Positions 44,959-54,451 of a stretch of 64,000 nt of DNA are shown in pieces. Numbering within the stretch: position 1 is the first letter of the stretch; every line of letters begins with the position of its first letter. The stretch covers positions 1-64,000 of the forward strand of contig CAJQUW010009056.1 of the NCBI GenBank assembly GCA_907163375.1, given 5' to 3'. The translations under genes and the position numbers were made by a program. This stretch comes from Prostheceraeus crozeri (lineage: Eukaryota > Platyhelminthes > Polycladida > Euryleptidae). Under the pieces are notes generated by a model, which was given only the letters and a program-made list of their open reading frames with translations, ran no database searches and had not been told where the DNA came from.

Positions 44959-47118
44959 TTAAAGTTTGCCACACTTTACAATTCCGCTGTGATTCAGCTT
45001 CAAATGACTGCATCCTTTTGTGCAGACGCTGAAATCGTTCATGTGAGTCAGTCTCACTTTTCTTATTACATTGCTCATACACTCAATGTGAATTAAAGTT
45101 TCCTTTTCATGAATACGGCTATTTGAAACCTGGGAGGCCAACAGGAGATTGCTTTGTGTTAGGTTCCTCACAGATTCAATTAAGCCTCTGTTCTCCTCCT
45201 TGATTTTGTTCTCCCGCTCCTCTGCCTGCTGTAGGCGCTCCTGGCAGAGACGCAACTTGGTCTGTATATCCTCTTCTGTCGAGGTTGCGTCCAAGTCGAC
45301 GTTATAATCCCGCACTGGGAGAGGAGCCGTCATATCCGACGTTGGTAGAGCTGCAACTGAGGGAGGTGTTGTGGGAAGTAGTACCGGGGAGGAAGGAGTT
45401 GCCCCTGGCGTCGGTAATGGGTTCGGAGGAGATACTGGCGAGGGAAGACGCACGGGGGATGATGGAGGCAAGCCGATCATTGGGGACGGTAGCAGGCGGA
45501 CACTCCAGCTCGGAGAAGCCCGGATGTTACTGAAGGAGACCTCCTGTGATGCATGCATCACGGAGTCCTGTAATCGAAAAGAAACAATTGTTTATGAACT
45601 ATTTGCAATTGTTAACATTTATCAAAATTAAAATTAACACTACGTAAATTCAATTACATAAATTAAAATTAACATGTTGACATTTATTAACTCCAAATGT
45701 GAATTTCTCATACCTTCAGCTCGATTGTCCTTCGATTGGATCCACCTTCATCCTCCGAAAGAACCATCGAATCATTCTAGAAGATAAATTGATCTATTGC
45801 AGATTAATAAATTTGTACTCAAGTGGGTTTCTGAATTACAATGGAAAAGTTCTCTGCTCATGCAGTCATCTAAGCATTATACTTACATTTGCAACCGAAT
45901 TATCGTCATCGGATGAGGATGTTGGAGACGACGTGGTGGAGACGTCATCAGATGACGAGGAATCATCGGACATTGATGAATCGCCCGATGATTCATGAAT
46001 GGAGTAGGGCCTCTCCTCGTTATCCTCTATTGATGTGGTGGTCGCCGGCGTAGACAGAAAAATCCGCTGATGTCTCTTAAGGGAAAAAGATCGTACAGCC
46101 TGCAACGAAAATGTGATAATATTTTTATAACTAAATAGATATTAATGAGAATTAATATAGACATAGAATATATACATGTACAGTTTTTCCAGGTATTGTT
46201 GTCTGATATCGAATCGTAGACCATGAAAATCACACTTACAGGGCTTGAGATGGTTTTCTTTTCCGGCGAATTCAACCGAGGTATTGCAGGATACCTTTGG
46301 ACACTTGGAAACAGCTGAAAATAGAAATTCATGTTCAATTTCACATTAAGAAGTAGCAAGCAAATTAATTTCTTACCTTTCGCAAGTTTTCCACCGCATT
46401 ATTATTGTCTTCGAAACTGACTTTCGGCGGTCGAGGCACCTCACACTGAAATATTCATGAAATATTGATTTAATCCATGTACACGATTACCAACCTGAAT
46501 AAATAGAATCTCACATCTTGAACGACCAGTTTCTTCTGCACCAACACCTTGGCTTTCTTCGGTGGGGGCATCACCATGTCCTGAAATGTGTTAACAACAA
46601 ATTTATTTTAGTCTAAAGGAAGTAGTACTTTTTGTCAACTGTGAGTCAGTTGTCCGTTCAAGTTAGCATTTAGAATTGACTGCACTTACCTCAAAATCAC
46701 TCAAAGTCTCATCAATAAATTCTCGAGACTTGGGGACTTTCTTAGGTACTCGGTACTTGTGGGCTTTCTTTGCCTCAGGCTCGTCCACCTGTGAGAGCAC
46801 GCCTTCAGTCGGCCTTTCCTTGACAAATAGCCTCTCCAATTTCTTTTTCTCTGCCTTGGAGGTAAGGTTGATGCCTTTCCGGCCATTCTGTTGGGCACAG
46901 GGAGTGTGTTTGGCAATGAAGGCCTTTGCTGAGTCGCTGTTTACCTTGTCGTTGCTCCTCTCATATGTCTTGCAGGTTAAGCAATAGAGGTACGTGAAAT
47001 CCTGTTTGAATATGCAGTCTTTGTGACCACTCTTGTTGGCATGTCGAACAGGCAGTCGGCATGTTTCACAGTAGTGAAAGATCAGCCGTTGTCGCGCAAT
47101 ACTTTCATGTCGGACCAT
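44959..47118 (-). CDS. Polinton accessory locus with many splice-like signals
   Basis: A run of short open blocks on the minus strand is separated by spacers of about 60-160 bp. Block edges carry good splice-like signals: a GTAAGT-type donor after the first block (about 46,690) and pyrimidine-tract/CAG acceptors before later ones. The first block (46,690-47,118) encodes a Cys/His-rich region (YCETCRLPVRHANKSGHKDC, then YCLTCKTY) and a basic region. Middle blocks are Ser/Asp-rich. The last (44,959-45,566) is Pro/Ser-rich and then coiled-coil-like (LRLCQERLQQAEERENKIKE). I recognise no family. A possible untranslated leader with its own GTGAGT donor lies near 47,808, with a TATA box at 47,910-47,917. 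Ordinary Polinton core genes are mostly compact, so such a locus may be host-derived cargo. Confidence 0.5.
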
Positions 47119-47119
47119 T

Positions 47120-49180
47120 TCTATATAGGAAAAAAAATTTGATTGTAATTTAATCTCTTGTTAAACGAGAACGCATTTATATACCATCAACAAAGCTCTA
47201 TTAAGTGCTACTTTCATATTGGAGAAATCTGAGAAAGAAATAAAATTTTGAAGTTGAAATTGAAACCGAAAGTCGAAAATTAGATATTTATTCGAAAAGG
47301 GTTTGCTCATAAGAAGAGTTGAAATTTGGAAACAGCTGATTTACAATTATTTAATTTCGAAATTAATATAATAGAATGAACGTGAAATTTCTAAAATATC
47401 AACCACTGCTCAATTTGTTTAACAAGCTTGAATTTTATGGAAGCAGCTGATTTGTATTTATTTAATTTGAAATAAACATAATGGAATGAAAGTGAGATTT
47501 CGAAAAATTTAAACCGTTACTAAATTTGTTTAATTAAACAAATTTGAATTGTTTTCTTTAGAAACAATGTGTGAAAATACGGATGTCAATTGCACTTTTA
47601 TTTAGACTTATACTTTAGACTTTTACTTCTTCTGGATGATTTAATATAGGAAGAAAATAAAAAAACATGGTTAATAATGTAACATAAAGTGCTCCTATCC
47701 TAAAACCCAAGCTTGTATATTTAAAGCTATTTGGTTATAAGAACTTAATAATGTTCCTACTCCCGAATATCCTATAAAGTAGCACAACATGACAATGAAA
47801 CTCACTTCAGAATTGTAATATGAACCGGAGAACGGAGGAACGAAGAACGACGTCTGCTATGGACACTGAATAATTCAAAAATGAGTGAAGATCTGATGTG
47901 TGCAAGTTCTTTATATATGAAATTGACAAAGCAACTATGAACAAAGACTTTATGACATCACATCATCGCATTAGTACAGTTAAACAAAATTGATAATTCA
48001 AACAAGAATTGGAACAGCTGGTTTATTTTTAACCTTAGAAATGGAAGTGCCATCATATGTGTTGAAAGATTTGTACATGTAAACAGTAGAGTGAATTCAA
48101 AGTAATATGAACTGATGGACTGATATATTATTTTAATATACATGTTATTATTGATAGTCATATAATGATTCATATTTGAAGATATAAAACGTGTAATTTG
48201 AATAGAACATTAAAATTTGAATTAAGCGGTAAATTTCGAAAATTCAAATTTCGCGCCAAAATTCGAATAATCAAATTTAAAGACTTTTACGAAAATTCGA
48301 ATTTCGCGCCAAAATTCAAATAATCAAATTAAAATACTAGGGTTAAGGGTTAGGGTTAAGGTTAAGGTTAGGGAAGCAAGAAGAGTATCTATGGCACCCA
48401 GAACCCAATGGTAAATAAATGTTCGAGTGCGCGAAGATTTGAGGCCCCGCCGAGTATGAAGTGTATGAAGGTCAAGGATCAAGGTCAGGTCTAAGGTCTA
48501 AGGTCAAGGTCAAGTGTAGAGGTTTGTATATTATGGTCACTTTTAGTTGTAAAACTTTAGCTTTGAAAATTTGTAAACTTAGTCATTTTTGTAAAAAAAC
48601 TTGGAATTTTTCAAGTTGCATACAGATGCATACAACTAGGATTTTTTCATCAAATGGGTACATACAATATATCATTCGAATGCTCTTTTCATTCTGATTC
48701 TAATGATGTATTGTATGACACCTGTATGACAGATAACTAGAGAGCTACATGCCTTTAAAGAATGGGCTAAAAACTTAGTGAATTTAAAAATCTAACATTT
48801 GTCTGCTTGCATACAGTTGCATACAACTAGGATTTTCCCATCGAATAGGTACATACCTTATATCATTCGAATGGTCTTTTCATTCTCATTCTTATGGTGT
48901 CGTTTATGACACATGTATGATGTCATCCTGGACTGCTACAAGCATTTTAAAATTAACAACATAACTGTTTCTTTAAAAGTTATATGTTCCTATTTATTTC
49001 AAGTTGAAGTCTTCATATTTGATTTTTTTGTTTCAATTCAGTTATTGAACATCATTAATTGTAGATAGTTATTCCCCTTTCCCATTCAGACCTTAATTGA
49101 AGACCGATTTGTGAAATGATAAAAGAAGTCTGTTCATATATACAAATGAATATTAAATAAAGAGATTAAGAAAAAACACA
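47120..49180. other. Polinton long noncoding region with several repeat families
   Basis: About 2 kb with no convincing gene. It contains a direct repeat of about 125 bp (47,320-47,440 and 47,440-47,565, with GCAGCTGATTT); a repeat of about 60 bp (48,235-48,335, AATTTCGCGCCAAAATTC); a short degenerate telomere-like run (48,340-48,375); an AAGGTC tandem run (48,468-48,520); and two copies of a 110-bp unit (48,620-48,732 and 48,810-48,920, CATACAACTAGGATTTT). The 5' leader and promoter of the neighbouring minus-strand locus lie near 47,800-47,920. Confidence 0.6.
48340..48375 (+). repeat. Telomere-like degenerate repeat inside the Polinton
   Basis: GGGTTAAGGGTTAGGGTTAA and then GGTTAAGGTTAGGG form about six imperfect copies of the TTAGGG word. 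It is internal to the element and short, so it is not a chromosome end. It may be a slippage product or have been captured at a repaired break. Confidence 0.7.
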
Positions 49181-49651
49181 CTAAATGTCATCAAGGTAAG
49201 GAAAGGGTACAAGTTTTTTCAAGTCCACTTGCACATGGATCCTGGTCTTTTTGGGCACACAGGGACAGCGACGTGGTGTGTCAAGGTCGATGATTGAAAA
49301 TTCGAGAGCGGTTGTGAGGTTCCGCTCGTTCGGCTCCATTCGCATGAAGACCCGTTGGGTGTGATGCTTTTTCGGTGCGTTCTTCACTATGACAGTGACC
49401 CTTCCATATAGTGGCGTTCGCATGGACTTTTTATTCATGTCTCGCATCGTCTCGATTGATACGTCACTATCTTCATCACTCGAGTAGTCGGGCGATGCAG
49501 GGGCTTGGGTGAACACCACCGGCTCGTTTGGTGTTGTAGATCGCTCCATCGGAGATTGGGGAGGTGTATTGGTACTTTCCATTGGCGATTTAGGTGAAGT
49601 GGTACGATCAGCAGTACCGTTCTCAACTGCGGCTTTCTGTTTGCGATCCAT
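49181..49651 (-). CDS. Polinton accessory protein, unrecognised (156 aa)
   Basis: The N-terminal half is disordered, with repeated SP/TP motifs (TTSPKSPMESTNTPPQSPME), possible proline-directed kinase sites, and an acidic-serine patch (DYSSDEDSDVSIE). The C-terminal half looks folded and beta-rich (LYGRVTVIVKNAP, then RVFMRMEPNERNL, then IHVQVDLKKLVPFPYLDDI). A TATA box (CTTATATA inverse, 49,733-49,740) lies about 85 bp upstream of the ATG. No family was recognised. A small regulatory or host-interaction protein is likely from composition alone. The frame is open. Confidence 0.6.
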   Translation of the reverse strand: MDRKQKAAVENGTADRTTSPKSPMESTNTPPQSPMERSTTPNEPVVFTQAPASPDYSSDEDSDVSIETMRDMNKKSMRTPLYGRVTVIVKNAPKKHHTQRVFMRMEPNERNLTTALEFSIIDLDTPRRCPCVPKKTRIHVQVDLKKLVPFPYLDDI

Positions 49652-49732
49652 TATGACTTGTAGATTTAAAATAATTGTAACTTGTAAACGTGAGGATTAG
49701 AACCTTTGATAAGAATTGGTAAAAACCTCGGA

Positions 49733-49740
49733 CTTATATA
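49733..49740 (-). promoter_or_regulatory. TATA box of the 156-aa accessory gene
   Basis: The minus strand reads TATATAAG followed by TCCGAGG, about 85 bp before the ATG at 49,651. It faces away from the TATA box at 49,809, so the two accessory genes share a divergent promoter region of about 70 bp. Confidence 0.55.
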
Positions 49741-49808
49741 CTTTTTAAACAAAGGAAATCCTAACAGCCAATTAGAGCGGTACCGAACTTCCCTAAAGAC
49801 TATATAAC

Positions 49809-49818
49809 TATATAAAGG
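49809..49818 (+). promoter_or_regulatory. TATA box of the 96-aa accessory gene
   Basis: TATATAAAGG is followed about 55 bp later by the ATG at 49,874, a normal animal spacing with a short leader. Confidence 0.6.
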
Positions 49819-49873
49819 ATGTCATTGTTCCAAACTGTTAAGTACTTATCCTCAACGTTCCATAACAAGAAGC

Positions 49874-50164
49874 ATGTCCTCAAAACCTTTATTCTATTTT
49901 CAAAATGACAGCCAAGTCATTATGGGAGGTCAGTTGGATATGACCATGCATCTCTGTTGCGGCTGCAAAGTGGCCTTATGGAAAACTTTAACTGTGACAG
50001 CACTTCAAAGGCGGAGTGGACTACCAGTGAAGTGTCCGGTACACGAGTCTGAGCATGACTTCACCAACAATCAGACATTTCATGAATGGTGTGATGACTT
50101 CCTAAAGATCATGGAGGCGCCTGAGGGACGTGATCTGTACCCATCCTTTATTTTTAATGCTTAG
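49874..50164 (+). CDS. Polinton accessory protein, unrecognised (96 aa)
   Basis: A short open frame under a good TATA box next to the right terminal repeat. It has a Cys/His set (LCCGCKVALWK, then LPVKCPVHESEH) that could bind one zinc ion and a helical C-terminus (FHEWCDDFLKIME). The composition and position match small regulatory cargo genes seen near Polinton ends, but I recognise no homologue. It is the only plus-strand gene right of the polymerase. Confidence 0.6.
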   Translation: MSSKPLFYFQNDSQVIMGGQLDMTMHLCCGCKVALWKTLTVTALQRRSGLPVKCPVHESEHDFTNNQTFHEWCDDFLKIMEAPEGRDLYPSFIFNA

Positions 50165-50299
50165 ATTAAACTTACATTGTAAATCTCTTGTCTTTTTCAT
50201 TTTAAACATAGTTCTGGAATTGGTTTTCTTATTGGGGAGCAACTAAATCATAACTGCACATTAAAGTTTCACATCTAAATAGTGCTACATTTAAAATAA

Positions 50300-50602
50300 T
50301 TGTCACAATAGTCGCAATTGAGCAAACCCATTCAAAATCAAACAACGGACGTATATCGGTACGTACCCAAGTACTCAGAACCAAGTCGCACAAGTTCGAT
50401 CATAGACGTTCCGAAACGCAATGTACTCAACCCAGTCTGCCAAACACATGTACCTATCCAGTAAGACAGAAGTCATGCATGTTCCTATTCATAACACTGA
50501 ATTATACATGTACCTATCCATGTTCCTATTGATAACACTGAATTATACATGTACCTATCCATGTAACTATCCCTCGCAAGTAGGGTACAGTTTTCACTAC
50601 AA
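50300..50602 (-). repeat. Polinton right terminal inverted repeat
   Basis: Inverse counterpart of 29,949-30,249, ending CAGTTTTCACTAC. AAGAGTAG follows at 50,602-50,609 and also precedes or overlaps the left edge at 29,942-29,949. Confidence 0.93.
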
Positions 50603-50609
50603 AGAGTAG

Positions 50610-51024
50610 ACCCTATTTACCGGTATAGAGCTCGTATAACTACAAGAGTGATGTCAAAACAGAGGGAAAGGCTGACCAATGAAAATGTGATCATGAGCAC
50701 TAAAATCGATGAAAATGATAGTTCATTTGGGGGGGGGGTGGCAACAAAGAGGATAGCTACGGCGCTGATCAGCAGGTCCGAATTGTGTAAGAAAGTGAAA
50801 TAAGATTTTCCAAACTAGCTTCACATTGTAAAAATCGTTACATGCACATGTACAAGTACATGTAAAAAATCAACAAACATGTTTTTCATAGTGAAAGAAA
50901 TCGAATTTCTTAAATCTGACTGCAGATTCGAATTCCGCAAGGTCGAATTGCTATATAGGCACTAATAAACCTCGACAGGCGACACTTCAATGGCAAATAT
51001 CGGACAATAGCTTCCTGGGTGTAT
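50610..51024. other. piggyBac right internal sequence between Polinton and Penelope insertions
   Basis: Noncoding. It includes a 9-G run near 50,730 and TACATGTACA-rich sequence near 50,845-50,885. It ends in CCTGGGTGTATTACACCC, the subterminal palindrome also present near the left piggyBac end (27,880 and 28,058). Confidence 0.6.
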
Positions 51025-51185
51025 TACACCCTTTATTCAAAAAATATACACTACGAGTGTGTAGGCACAAAACTCTCCCGATTGTTGTTAGGCCGAAAAT
51101 TATAATGACTTAAATAAAGACACAAGGTGGCCGACGTTTCCCGTCCTGACGCTTTATCAAGGCCTAATATGATAAAAGTGAAGCA

Positions 51186-53924
51186 CTACAGTAGATGAAG
51201 CCGTGTTGCGACTGCCTCGTGACGCCTGTTCATCCGAGGTTTACGATTATTGATCAGACGACATTCCACCAAGCTGGTCTCCAGCGGATCACTCACACAC
51301 TTTAAAAACGCAATGCTAAAATCATCTATACTGTTACATCTATGACATTCTTTTATATGCTCGCATAGGGCGCTGCTGTTATTATTTTTGTTAATACTGT
51401 ATTTATGTTCTTTGTATCTAGTGTAGAACGGACGAGAAGTCTTACCGATATACGTAGATTTGCAGTGAATACATGTAAATTCATATACAACACATGTAGT
51501 ATCACATCTATTTTTATCAGGTAGCTTCGTACAAAGTTCACAGTTTTCATGTTTTTGGAATGGCTTAATGTTCAATACGTTACGCAGTTTTTTGTTACCT
51601 GTTGTGACAAACTTGATGTCCAATTTGAATTTACGTATGTGGTAATTTATTTTTCTTATCATGCTGTCACTAATGAAAGGTAGTTTCAAGATACATTTGT
51701 TCGTGTTATCTCTAATACTTCTGCTTTTATTTCTACTTTTATTGTCGTTACTGTACAGCTGAGTTTGAATATACTTTTCTGAATATCCATTATCCTTCAG
51801 GTTGTTTTTACACTTCTCCATGAGCATGCTTTTACTTTCTTCTGGAAGAGAATTACTGCATCTTACTTCTAAATTGTGAAATTTTTGTTTGACGAAGTTT
51901 GATTTAGTCGAGTTCGGGACCCAGCTGTCTTTCTTTAAAGAGTTACCAGAAGCTAATTCTTTAGTGAACAATTCATGAACAATCTTTTTATTCCTTACCC
52001 AGACACTTATATCTAGGAAATTTAGTTTTTCGTTGTTTTCTGGAATTTCAAGGGTGAAATTTATACTTTCGTTGACAGAATTGAAAATTTTAGAAATTGT
52101 ATCGAACAATTTCATATCAAACTGCAGAGGGCCAATTATAGAATCATCGATATAGCGCTTGTAGATCAACGTTTCTAAGTCCACGTGCTCCTTCAATAAG
52201 GAGATAGCTTTCATCTCAATATGGTTCATAAAGATAATTGCCAAAAATGGTGCATAGTGCGACCCCATAGGAACCCCTTTGATTTGTAAATACACATTGT
52301 TGTCATACTCTATCTCATAGTTGTAAGAAATGAATCTTAGCATAGTGGAAAATTGATCCAAACTAATGCCGAAATTATCAATCTGCTCCCATCTATCCTT
52401 AGCGAAATCCATAACAGCTTGTAGTGCCTCACCAATAGGCACACTGGGGTACAAATTAGTCACATCCATAGATATGAACACAGGGTCAGTCATGTTATGA
52501 GTACTGAACATGTCAAAATTCTCTAAAATTTCGATTAATTGAAGAGAACTATAGAGGTGGGCGGGTACGAAACCGACCAACTGATTCAAAATCTTTCCAC
52601 ATAACCAGTCAATTTTGTTAGTGGGATTGTTTACCACCGAGGCAATAGGCCGCAGAGGATATTGATTGCTATCGTTTTTGTTTTTGTGGTCTTTGATTAG
52701 ACCATAGAATTGAGATGGCTGTGATCCAGAAACATGCATACGTTGTAAGTCAGATTTGTTCAACTTATCACTGAGAACATTATTGACAATCTTGTTAGCT
52801 TGTTTTTCAATATTCAGTTTACGACTTTTATCGATAGCTCTGTACGTATCAGTATCAGATAATATCATACTAGTGCGTGCTCGCATATCCGAACTTTTAG
52901 TAACACAAAGACGATTGCTTTTATCAGTAGGTACTATCATCAGGTCGTTGTTTTTTATAAATGATCGACTTTCCTTTACGTTCTTGTTGAATTGTTTGTA
53001 CACGTTACTTTTCTTAACATGGTCAATTTCTTTTTGGATTGTACTCTTTACGCTTTCTTTGAAAAGGAAAAGGTTCTTTTCTTCAGCTTCAGACATACTA
53101 TCTGGTAACTTTACAGTATTCTTTTGAAAAGGAATAATTAAATTACGATTGTCTATTGTAGCTTTGTACTGATATTTCCAACGTAAATTATAAGTTAATC
53201 TATCAAGCGCTAGCTCAACATCATCCATAACATCATCCGTGAGCTTAGGTGGAATGCGATAGTTCGGTCCCCTCTTTATCAGATCAGTCAAATGGTCTGG
53301 TAAAGATAGGTCCGTTTCATTACTGTACTTACTGCAAAAAGCGTCACGAGACCGTTGCAACTCACCCTCTTGCGATACATTGTTATCCTGACACAGAAAC
53401 ACATCCACATAATGAAAAGGAAATTTAGGAGCAACGACAGCACTATAATGTCCAGCCGGAATTGGAAAAGATGTGAGAGACAAATTACTCCACTTCCTGC
53501 AATGAGTTTTGAACTTCTTCAGCTCCTCTAAATGGAGATCCTCAATCAGAATCTGGAACATTTGGTGCAAAACATCAAGTGGGACACTTCTAGTAATCGT
53601 GAGGTACTCATATCCACGGCATTGCTCAAGAAATTCCTCTTTCGATCGGAGATTCTTCAAACTTGTGCGAAGTATCTCCAACTCCAAAGATCTGACCTTT
53701 CTGCACACCACTTTATCACTATGAAATTCATCCGGTATGGTAAACATGTTACTCACAAAGAAAGGGATAACTGCACTCGCAATGCATGCTTGGAGGAACA
53801 AAATATCGCAGATGACGCGCACGTATCTTACCTGCAAGTTAATGAAAGATTTTGCATGAGCTCGCTGATCACAATCAAGGATAGCGGAAGTGACATAATT
53901 GATGGCTTTGGGCGGGAGGACCAT
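51186..53924 (-). CDS. Penelope-like reverse transcriptase with GIY-YIG endonuclease (912 aa)
   Basis: The N-terminal 250 residues are a helical region ending LTDLIKRGPNYRIPPKLTDD. The RT spans about 300-650: LIKDHKNK (around 411), RPIASVVNNP (425), FISMDVTNLYPSVPIGEA (483-500), LQIKGVPMGSHYAPFLAIIF (546-565), the catalytic YIDD (591-594) and KLNFLDISVW (633-642). A CX2C zinc-binding region (CELCTKLPDKNRC, 795-807) precedes the GIY-YIG nuclease, with VVYEFTCIHCKSTYIGKTSR from 812 and conserved Arg, Glu-His and Asn-Arg-Arg positions to the end. The ATG lies directly after the upstream pseudo-LTR copy. The length is normal for a complete protein. It reverse-transcribes its RNA at nicked DNA. 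Confidence 0.95.
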   Translation of the reverse strand: MVLPPKAINYVTSAILDCDQRAHAKSFINLQVRYVRVICDILFLQACIASAVIPFFVSNMFTIPDEFHSDKVVCRKVRSLELEILRTSLKNLRSKEEFLEQCRGYEYLTITRSVPLDVLHQMFQILIEDLHLEELKKFKTHCRKWSNLSLTSFPIPAGHYSAVVAPKFPFHYVDVFLCQDNNVSQEGELQRSRDAFCSKYSNETDLSLPDHLTDLIKRGPNYRIPPKLTDDVMDDVELALDRLTYNLRWKYQYKATIDNRNLIIPFQKNTVKLPDSMSEAEEKNLFLFKESVKSTIQKEIDHVKKSNVYKQFNKNVKESRSFIKNNDLMIVPTDKSNRLCVTKSSDMRARTSMILSDTDTYRAIDKSRKLNIEKQANKIVNNVLSDKLNKSDLQRMHVSGSQPSQFYGLIKDHKNKNDSNQYPLRPIASVVNNPTNKIDWLCGKILNQLVGFVPAHLYSSLQLIEILENFDMFSTHNMTDPVFISMDVTNLYPSVPIGEALQAVMDFAKDRWEQIDNFGISLDQFSTMLRFISYNYEIEYDNNVYLQIKGVPMGSHYAPFLAIIFMNHIEMKAISLLKEHVDLETLIYKRYIDDSIIGPLQFDMKLFDTISKIFNSVNESINFTLEIPENNEKLNFLDISVWVRNKKIVHELFTKELASGNSLKKDSWVPNSTKSNFVKQKFHNLEVRCSNSLPEESKSMLMEKCKNNLKDNGYSEKYIQTQLYSNDNKSRNKSRSIRDNTNKCILKLPFISDSMIRKINYHIRKFKLDIKFVTTGNKKLRNVLNIKPFQKHENCELCTKLPDKNRCDTTCVVYEFTCIHCKSTYIGKTSRPFYTRYKEHKYSINKNNNSSALCEHIKECHRCNSIDDFSIAFLKCVSDPLETSLVECRLINNRKPRMNRRHEAVATRLHLL

Positions 53925-53925
53925 T

Positions 53926-54451
53926 ATTCAAAAAATATACACTACGAGTGTGTAGGCACAAAACTCTCCCGATTGTTGTTAGGCCGAAAATTATAATGAC
54001 TTAAATAAAGACACAAGGTGGCCGACGTTTCCCGTCCTGACGCTTTATCAAGGCCTAATATGATAAAAGTGAAGCACTACAGTAGATGAAGCCGTGTTGC
54101 GACTGCCTCGTGACGCCTGTTCATCCGAGGTTTACGATTATTGATCAGACGACATTCCACCAAGCTGGTCTCCAGCGGATCACTCACACACTTTAAAAAC
54201 GCAATGCTAAAATCATCTATACTGTTACATCTATGACATTCTTTTATATGCTCGCATAGGGCGCTGCTGTTATTATTTTTGTTAATACTGTATTTATGTT
54301 CTTTGTATCTAGTGTAGAACGGACGAGAAGTCTTACCGATATACGTAGATTTGCAGTGAATACATGTAAATTCATATACAACACATGTAGTATCACATCT
54401 ATTTTTATCAGGTAGCTTCGTACAAAGTTCACAGTTTTCATGTTTTTGGAA
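53926..54451 (-). repeat. Penelope-like pseudo-LTR, upstream copy
   Basis: Appears identical by eye to 51,036-51,562, and includes the 3' end of the coding region (the GIY-YIG part) and the 3' noncoding end. Around 54,020-54,060 the minus strand reads CCTTGATAAAGCGTCAGGAC and GGGAAACGTCGGCC. This is the position where many Penelope-like elements carry a hammerhead-ribozyme motif; the CUGANGA box is not clearly conserved here. As the upstream copy it would supply the promoter and leader for the 912-codon frame. Confidence 0.9.

Larger units (their letters stand above)
29949..50602. mobile_element. Polinton (Maverick) element, about 20.7 kb
   Basis: Near-identical terminal inverted repeats of about 300 bp bound the element. 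AAGAGTAG occurs directly outside both ends, consistent with a short target duplication (Polintons make 6 bp), though the exact edge is uncertain by 2-3 bp. It encodes the family set: packaging ATPase, retroviral-type integrase, adenain-like protease, penton-like and double-jelly-roll capsid proteins, basic core protein and protein-primed DNA polymerase B, plus cargo genes. The coding regions are interrupted at roughly ten points in total, so it is defective. The low divergence of its ends (about five differences in 300 bp by eye) points to a recent insertion. Confidence 0.95.
51036..54451 (-). mobile_element. Young Penelope-like element with tandem partial copy
   Basis: The 11-bp direct repeat TACACCCTTTA flanks it at 51,025-51,035 and 54,452-54,462. 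The element reads on the minus strand. Its last about 526 bp (51,036-51,562) is repeated, apparently without change, upstream of the full copy (53,926-54,451), giving the head-to-tail partial tandem typical of Penelope-like elements (pseudo-LTR). The main reading frame is open throughout. Identity of the two repeats by eye and the clean duplication indicate a recent insertion into the piggyBac subterminal palindrome. Confidence 0.95.

Noticed and set aside
48340-48375. TTAGGG-like run as a true telomere or chromosome end
   Set aside because: Only a few imperfect copies, and coding Polinton sequence continues on both sides.
47120-48460. Short minus frame at 47,958-48,173 as a gene
   Set aside because: AT-rich low-complexity translation with no promoter spacing and no domain.
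52756-53996. Plus-strand frames of 123 and 154 codons opposite the Penelope-like gene
   Set aside because: They lie antisense to a 912-codon frame with clear RT motifs and have no recognisable content.
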